Positions 59,940 to 64,000 of a stretch of 64,000 bases of DNA are shown piece by piece. A program made the position numbers and the translations under genes. The stretch's first letter is position 1. Each line of letters begins with the position of its first letter. The DNA is from Flavobacteriales bacterium. GTDB taxonomy: Bacteria > Bacteroidota > Bacteroidia > Flavobacteriales_E > Vicingaceae. Under the pieces are notes generated by a model. The model was not told the origin of the DNA. It did not search any database and was given only the letters and a program-made list of their open reading frames with translations. The stretch lies in assembly GCA_020635795.1 (NCBI GenBank), contig JACJZD010000003.1, forward strand, positions 215,694-279,693, written 5' to 3'.

Positions 59940-60770
59940 ATGAGAAACGGTTTACTTAAAATATTTATAGCATTATTTTGCTTGATTTTCACGCACACAA
60001 CTAATGCTACCAATGGTAATGATGTAATAGGTTCAAGAGCTACATCATTGGGTGGATTTTCAACAACATTGAGCGATTTGTGGTCGACCAACAACAACCA
60101 AGCGGGCTTGGGTTTTGTAAACGAATTATCCGCAGGGATGTATTACGAAAACCGATTTATGTTAAAAGAAACCAGCTATAAAGCAGGTGCTTTTGTTTTA
60201 CCATTAAAAGCAGGTACTTTTGGTTTTAGCATCACTTCTTTTGGGTATTCTGCTTACAGCGAAAACAAGGCAGGTTTATCTTACGGAATAAAATTAGCCG
60301 AAAAGGTTGCTGTAGGCGTTCAGCTTAACTATTTAAACAATAGATTAACGGCAGATTATGGTCAGTCGAATACCTTTACGGCTGCTATTGGGGTAATTTC
60401 TCCATTAACAAAAGAACTTACCGTTGGTGTTCATGTGTACAACCCAAACAGAACAAAATTGGCTGATTATAATAACGAGCGTGTTCCTACCATTATGAAG
60501 TTGGGATTGGATTATAAATTTTCTGATAAAGTGTTTTTAGCAGTAGAAGCCGAAAAAGATATTAATTATACACCTGTTGTAAAAGTTGGAGTAGAGTACC
60601 ATGCCATTGAAATGCTGTATTTAAGAGGAGGTATATCTACCAATCCAACACAAAGTTCTTTCGGAATAGGGTTAAAATTTACTCAGTTTAAAGTCGATTT
60701 ATCATCCTCTTTCCATCAAACATTAGGGTTGACACCATCTGTTTCATTGATATACGTTAAAAGTAAATAG
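59940..60770 (+). CDS. Outer-membrane beta-barrel protein (PorV/PorQ-like)
   Basis: 276 residues. Signal peptide MRNGLLKIFIALFCLIF with processing near THTTNA; the mature start GSRATSLGGFSTTLSDLWST and NNNQAGLGFVNELSAGMYYE is the PorV/PorQ-type plug-like start, followed by alternating strands (FGFSITSFGYSAYSENK and similar). Likely an outer-membrane protein; a T9SS link is suggested by family resemblance only. The stop overlaps the GTG of the next gene (TAGTG), so the two are co-translated. Confidence 0.7.
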   Translation: MRNGLLKIFIALFCLIFTHTTNATNGNDVIGSRATSLGGFSTTLSDLWSTNNNQAGLGFVNELSAGMYYENRFMLKETSYKAGAFVLPLKAGTFGFSITSFGYSAYSENKAGLSYGIKLAEKVAVGVQLNYLNNRLTADYGQSNTFTAAIGVISPLTKELTVGVHVYNPNRTKLADYNNERVPTIMKLGLDYKFSDKVFLAVEAEKDINYTPVVKVGVEYHAIEMLYLRGGISTNPTQSSFGIGLKFTQFKVDLSSSFHQTLGLTPSVSLIYVKSK

Positions 60771-62902
60771 TGCATATTTCGTTAAAACATAAACCGTCTG
60801 TCATGCTGAGCCTGTCGAAGCATCTTTTTTATGTATTTCTCATTTTGCCTTTTTCTATTTACGCTCAAACTACCGAAGAAGAAAAAAACCAAATTATTGA
60901 ACAACGAGTTGAATATTTAGTAGATAATGCAGAAGCAAGTGATATTGATTATACTACTGTATTTGAACAATTAACTTTTTATTTCGATAATCCTTTAAAC
61001 ATTAATAGAGCAGATGTTAATGAATTGCGCGAACTTTCTTTGCTATCTGATATTCAAATCAATAATTTAATTACTCATATTGAGAAGAATGGAAAGTTAA
61101 TGACTTTAGAGGAATTACAAACGGTTCAAGGTTTCGATTTGAATACCATAAAACTAATGTTACCTTTTGTTAAGGTTAATTCCGATGTTAATACACCTCA
61201 ATTATCGTTTAAGGAGTTGTTGAAGAATGGAGAAAACCAGTGGTTTGTTCGTTTTGAACGTGTTTTAGAAGAAAAAGAAGGGTATTCACCAACTACAGAT
61301 TCTGCCTTATTGGCGAGTCCAAATTCGAGGTATAAAGGAGATAGAAACAGGTATTTTACACGATACAAATACAATTACGGTAATCACATTAGTTTTGGAT
61401 TTAGTGCAGATAAAGACCCAGGTGAAGAATTTTTTAATGGGACACAACAACAAGGGTTTGATTTTTATTCGGCACACTTTTTTTTACGAAATCAGGGTAA
61501 AATAAAACAGTTGGCTATTGGAGATTATCAAGCACAATTCGGTCAAGGATTAACGTATTGGTCTGGGATAGCATTCGGTAAATCGGCAGACATAATGATG
61601 GTTAAACGGAGTGCAGCAGGATTAAAACCATATACCTCGGTAGATGAAAACTTGTTTTTAAGAGGGGCAGGTATTGCTCTTGATTTTAACGAAATAGAAG
61701 TAACCACTTTTTATTCGCGAAATAAGATTGATGCTAATATTGATTTAGCTGATAGTACTTTGATTGATGACGATGTAACCACTATAACATCGTTTCAACA
61801 AACAGGGTTTCATCGTACAAAAAATGAAATAGAAGATAAAGATGCAATAATTAACCAAACTTTAGGAGGGCATATCGCTTATAAAGTTAGAAAATTAAAT
61901 GTAGGTTTTACAGGAGTTTACGATGAGATTAATGCAAATTTTAACCCTAGTTTAAGTACCTATAGTCAATTTAGAAACGCATCGAGTTACCAAACCAATT
62001 TAGGGCTAGATTACAATTGGATTTATAAAAATTTTAACTTTTTTGGTGAATTCTCTAAAAGCCTTGATGCTGGAACAGCATTTGTTTCGGGAGCTTTAAT
62101 CAATTTGGCGAATAATTTTTCGATGTCGGTGTTGTACCGCGATTATGCTCGCGATTTTCATCCAATATCGAGTGTAGGAATTGGCGAGAACTCTACCAAC
62201 GAAAACGAAAAAGGGTTGTACATGGGCTTTGTAGCTTCGCCCTCCAAGCAGTTTACCATTTCGGCGTATTACGATCAATTTGTTTTTCCATGGTTAAAAT
62301 ATCAGGTAAATGCACCGAGTAATGGTTATCAGTATTTAACTCAATTAACGTACAAACCATCTAAAAAATTAGAAATGTATGTACGTGTGCGTGAGCGAAA
62401 TAAACCAGAAAATACCGATATTGATTTAGAAGATGGTATCGATTACATTGTTTCGCGTAAGCAAACCAATTATCGTTACAATTTATCGTATAACATTTCT
62501 CCATCGTTTAAGTTAAAAAATAGAGTAGAATTGGTGAATGTCGATCATCAAGGTTCGCCTTTCGAAACAGGTTATTTAATTTATCAGGATATTATTTATC
62601 AAGGCTTAAAAAGCCCTTTTTCGTTCTCGTTACGATATGGAATTTTTGATACGGATTCGTACAATACTAGAATATATGCCTACGAAAACGATGTGTTGTA
62701 TAGTTTTTCTATTCCAGCATATTATAATCGTGGAACAAGAACATACTTAACAGTTCGCTATAAAGTAAAGCGTGGTATTGATGTTTGGTTGCGATATGGT
62801 TTAACGCATTACGAAAACCTTGACATCATTAGTTCTGGACTCGAAGAAATTGTTGGAAATTCCAAGAGTGATGTAAAATTTCAGGTAAGGTTTAAGTTTT
62901 AG
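60770..62902 (+). CDS. Helix-hairpin-helix plus beta-barrel envelope protein
   Basis: About 710 residues from GTG at 60770 or 699 from ATG at 60803. A signal peptide (HLFYVFLILPFSIYAQ), a ComEA-like helix-hairpin-helix region (FDNPLNINRADVNELREL, GKLMTLEELQTVQGFD) at about 80-145, and a long C-terminal beta-strand-rich part typical of outer-membrane barrels, ending in SDVKFQVRFKF with a terminal aromatic. Known in Bacteroidota without an established role. The 5' end contains a dispersed-repeat sequence that supplies part of the signal peptide. Confidence 0.75.
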   Translation: MHISLKHKPSVMLSLSKHLFYVFLILPFSIYAQTTEEEKNQIIEQRVEYLVDNAEASDIDYTTVFEQLTFYFDNPLNINRADVNELRELSLLSDIQINNLITHIEKNGKLMTLEELQTVQGFDLNTIKLMLPFVKVNSDVNTPQLSFKELLKNGENQWFVRFERVLEEKEGYSPTTDSALLASPNSRYKGDRNRYFTRYKYNYGNHISFGFSADKDPGEEFFNGTQQQGFDFYSAHFFLRNQGKIKQLAIGDYQAQFGQGLTYWSGIAFGKSADIMMVKRSAAGLKPYTSVDENLFLRGAGIALDFNEIEVTTFYSRNKIDANIDLADSTLIDDDVTTITSFQQTGFHRTKNEIEDKDAIINQTLGGHIAYKVRKLNVGFTGVYDEINANFNPSLSTYSQFRNASSYQTNLGLDYNWIYKNFNFFGEFSKSLDAGTAFVSGALINLANNFSMSVLYRDYARDFHPISSVGIGENSTNENEKGLYMGFVASPSKQFTISAYYDQFVFPWLKYQVNAPSNGYQYLTQLTYKPSKKLEMYVRVRERNKPENTDIDLEDGIDYIVSRKQTNYRYNLSYNISPSFKLKNRVELVNVDHQGSPFETGYLIYQDIIYQGLKSPFSFSLRYGIFDTDSYNTRIYAYENDVLYSFSIPAYYNRGTRTYLTVRYKVKRGIDVWLRYGLTHYENLDIISSGLEEIVGNSKSDVKFQVRFKF
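60797..60824 (+). repeat. Dispersed Bacteroidota repeat core (tcatgctgagcctgtcgaag) in a coding start
   Basis: The sequence TGTCATGCTGAGCCTGTCGA with neighbours encodes VMLSLSKH in the frame of the gene at 60770. This peptide is a recurrent translation artefact of a widespread intergenic repeat, here fused to a real signal peptide. Confidence 0.7.
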
Positions 62903-63256
62903 TTCTTAAAACAAACCGTTGAGGAACGAAATGGTTGTTTTAAAGCTAAGCAACCCGAAACGAAGTGAGAAATTTAATTACTCATAACGACAACTGTATG
63001 TTGCGTTTTTTTTAGTTTATTAATAGCACCAAAGTAATGAAATTTTGTAGATGTAACAAAGAGCAAATCATTTTCAGATAGGGAAGAAGTTCGCTGTCTG
63101 AGGCAAAGATGCAATTTGCAAAGCCTATAAATAACCACCTACAAAATGAATGGCATTTACTTACAAAAGTTTCAAATAACTAAGCTGCTCGCAAGCAAAA
63201 CGCAATATACAGCGTGTTGGCGGTAGTTCTATTTATCTTTCCTTCTATTATAAATA
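62903..63256. repeat. Nested inverted-repeat element of about 220 bp in a gene-free gap
   Basis: Four complementary blocks nest in order: 62994-63007 with 63199-63212 (AACGCAAYATACAG), 63042-63053 with 63136-63147 (ATTTTGTAGATG/cacctacaaaat, one mismatch), 63063-63068 with 63114-63119 (GCAAAT/ATTTGC), and 63075-63081 with 63094-63100 (CAGATAG/CTGTCTG, one G-U). No coding frame is credible. Could be a structured RNA, a miniature mobile element, or a folded single-strand recombination site. Confidence 0.65.
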
Positions 63257-63679
63257 TTAGTCTTTTTCTATTGGGCGAAAGTGACTTAGGTTATTACTTT
63301 TAGATTGAATTGTGTCTGTAAGGCTCAGAATAATATATTCGGGATGAATACAAATGAAAGAGACTCTGCATATAAATCTTTTTGCGATTGTGAGTTCTTC
63401 TTTAGTTAGTTTTAAAATGTTAGAATAATCTTCGATTCTTACTATCATTCCTACTTTAGGAATATATGGTAATTCGATAAATGTAGAATTAATCTTTTTA
63501 CAGATAGAAATCGCTGCCTGTAACTCTAATTCATATAATTGATCATTATTAAAAACTTCTCGAACTTTCCGGATGGAAAGTTCACCTTTATTACTTACTT
63601 CATCAATAGCATTTGCCATGCTTTTGTGTTTTTTAGCTAATAAAGATGGTTGGTCTCTATATTCAAGTTTAATTTTCAT
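63257..63679 (-). CDS. Hypothetical protein downstream of a SpoIIE gene
   Basis: 140 residues, Lys/Ile/Leu-rich, no signal peptide or membrane helix, no recognised family. A mixed alpha/beta sequence. ATG start 26 bases after the stop of the partial SpoIIE gene on the same strand, so probably co-transcribed with it; a role in the same phosphatase pathway is possible but not shown. Confidence 0.55.
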   Translation of the reverse strand: MKIKLEYRDQPSLLAKKHKSMANAIDEVSNKGELSIRKVREVFNNDQLYELELQAAISICKKINSTFIELPYIPKVGMIVRIEDYSNILKLTKEELTIAKRFICRVSFICIHPEYIILSLTDTIQSKSNNLSHFRPIEKD

Positions 63680-63705
63680 GGTCGATTATAGTTTAGCTTT
63701 TAGAA

Positions 63706-64000
63706 TTAAATTTTTATACCTACAATACAAACATCATCTACTTGTTCCTCTTTCCCTTTCCAATTTATAAATGTTTCTTCTATTTTTTCTTTTTGTTTAT
63801 TCATGGGGAGATGAGAAATAGAAATTAAAAATGTCTTAAAGGGTTTTACTTTAAATTTTTTGCCATTTTCACCACCAAATTGGTCTTGGAAACCATCAGT
63901 TAGGGTATAGATAACGTCTCCTTTTTTAGTTTCAAATTCTCCGCCAATAAATGGTATATTATCATTGTCATGTTTGCCGACTGGTATTTTTTCTGGTTTA
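63706..64000 (-). CDS. SpoIIE-type phosphatase, C-terminal end (5' part outside window)
   Basis: 98 codons visible on the minus strand, from the window edge to TAA at 63706-63708: KPEKIPVGKHDND, GDVIYTLTDGFQDQFGGENG and DDVCIVGIKI. The sequence closely matches the C-terminal part of the phosphatase at 57612-58322, including the TDGF metal motif and the QFGGExGKKFK run, so it is a paralogue. The N-terminal part, possibly with TPR repeats, lies beyond the right edge. Confidence 0.9.
   Translation of the reverse strand, partial: KPEKIPVGKHDNDNIPFIGGEFETKKGDVIYTLTDGFQDQFGGENGKKFKVKPFKTFLISISHLPMNKQKEKIEETFINWKGKEEQVDDVCIVGIKI

Noticed and set aside
1..64000. CRISPR arrays, insertion sequences, prophage and rRNA
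   Set aside because: No regularly spaced repeats, transposase, integrase, phage structural genes or rRNA were seen.

Overview
The window is AT-rich chromosomal DNA of a member of the Bacteroidota, most likely a Flavobacteriales-type marine or freshwater bacterium. Support comes from proteins with C-terminal type IX secretion (T9SS) sorting tails, TTTG-N19/20-TAnnTTTG promoters (seen well before sucC and prs), few Shine-Dalgarno sequences, a tmRNA encoding GENNYAMAA, a probable 6S RNA between zapA and rny, and Bacteroidota-type families (OstA-like proteins, 7TMR-DISM kinases, TPR/SpoIIE proteins, LytTR regulators with propeller kinases). No phage, insertion sequence or CRISPR array is visible. 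Genes are mainly housekeeping with accessory signalling islands.

Layout. 1-6.3 kb: pyrophosphatase hppA (cut by the window edge), pdhB, a FemAB/GNAT-like acyltransferase, a polysaccharide deacetylase and an AlaDH/saccharopine-dehydrogenase-like enzyme. 6.4-6.8 kb: ssrA. 6.9-14.1 kb: a T9SS cargo protein, an M23 peptidase, a coiled-coil gene, zapA, 6S RNA, rny, an FkbM methyltransferase and a sulfotransferase. 14.2-22.1 kb: a compact signalling/biosynthesis block made of an E1(ThiF)-nitroreductase fusion (Rv1355c family), a GNAT/FeeM-like acyltransferase, a 7TMR-DISM histidine kinase, a receiver-PAS-kinase and a LolD-like ATPase on the minus strand, plus a divergent lone receiver. 22.2-36.8 kb: sucC, a CPBP protease, upp, a second deacetylase, radC, radA, pth, L25, prs, two tRNAs, a WD40 protein, a PfkB kinase, hemD and a HemA-HemC fusion. 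37-42.6 kb: an Ala-rich lipoprotein, an ECF sigma/anti-sigma pair, an M13 peptidase and an AlkC-like repair protein. 42.7-50.6 kb: thiolase, a YdeI-like protein, RelA/SpoT, Fur, STAS, purA and an OstA-like protein. 50.6-64 kb: a LamG T9SS protein, a LytTR regulator with its propeller kinase, a PaaY-like hexapeptide protein, a SpoIIE phosphatase, a TPR membrane protein, two outer-membrane proteins, a nested inverted-repeat element, and the end of a second SpoIIE gene.

The best candidate for an undescribed system is the 14.2-22.1 kb block. It joins an adenylating E1 domain to a flavin nitroreductase domain in one chain and couples it, with overlapping or nearly touching genes, to a small-molecule acyltransferase and to phosphorelay proteins carrying two closely similar SDQRMP receivers. 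Other notable items are the HemA-HemC fusion, a TPR/SpoIIE pair whose order is reversed relative to the usual single-chain protein, 20-bp-period direct repeats shared by the upstream regions of the LytTR gene and the adjacent LamG secreted-protein gene, and several intergenic palindromes. Functions are inferred by reading motifs; no database search was run.
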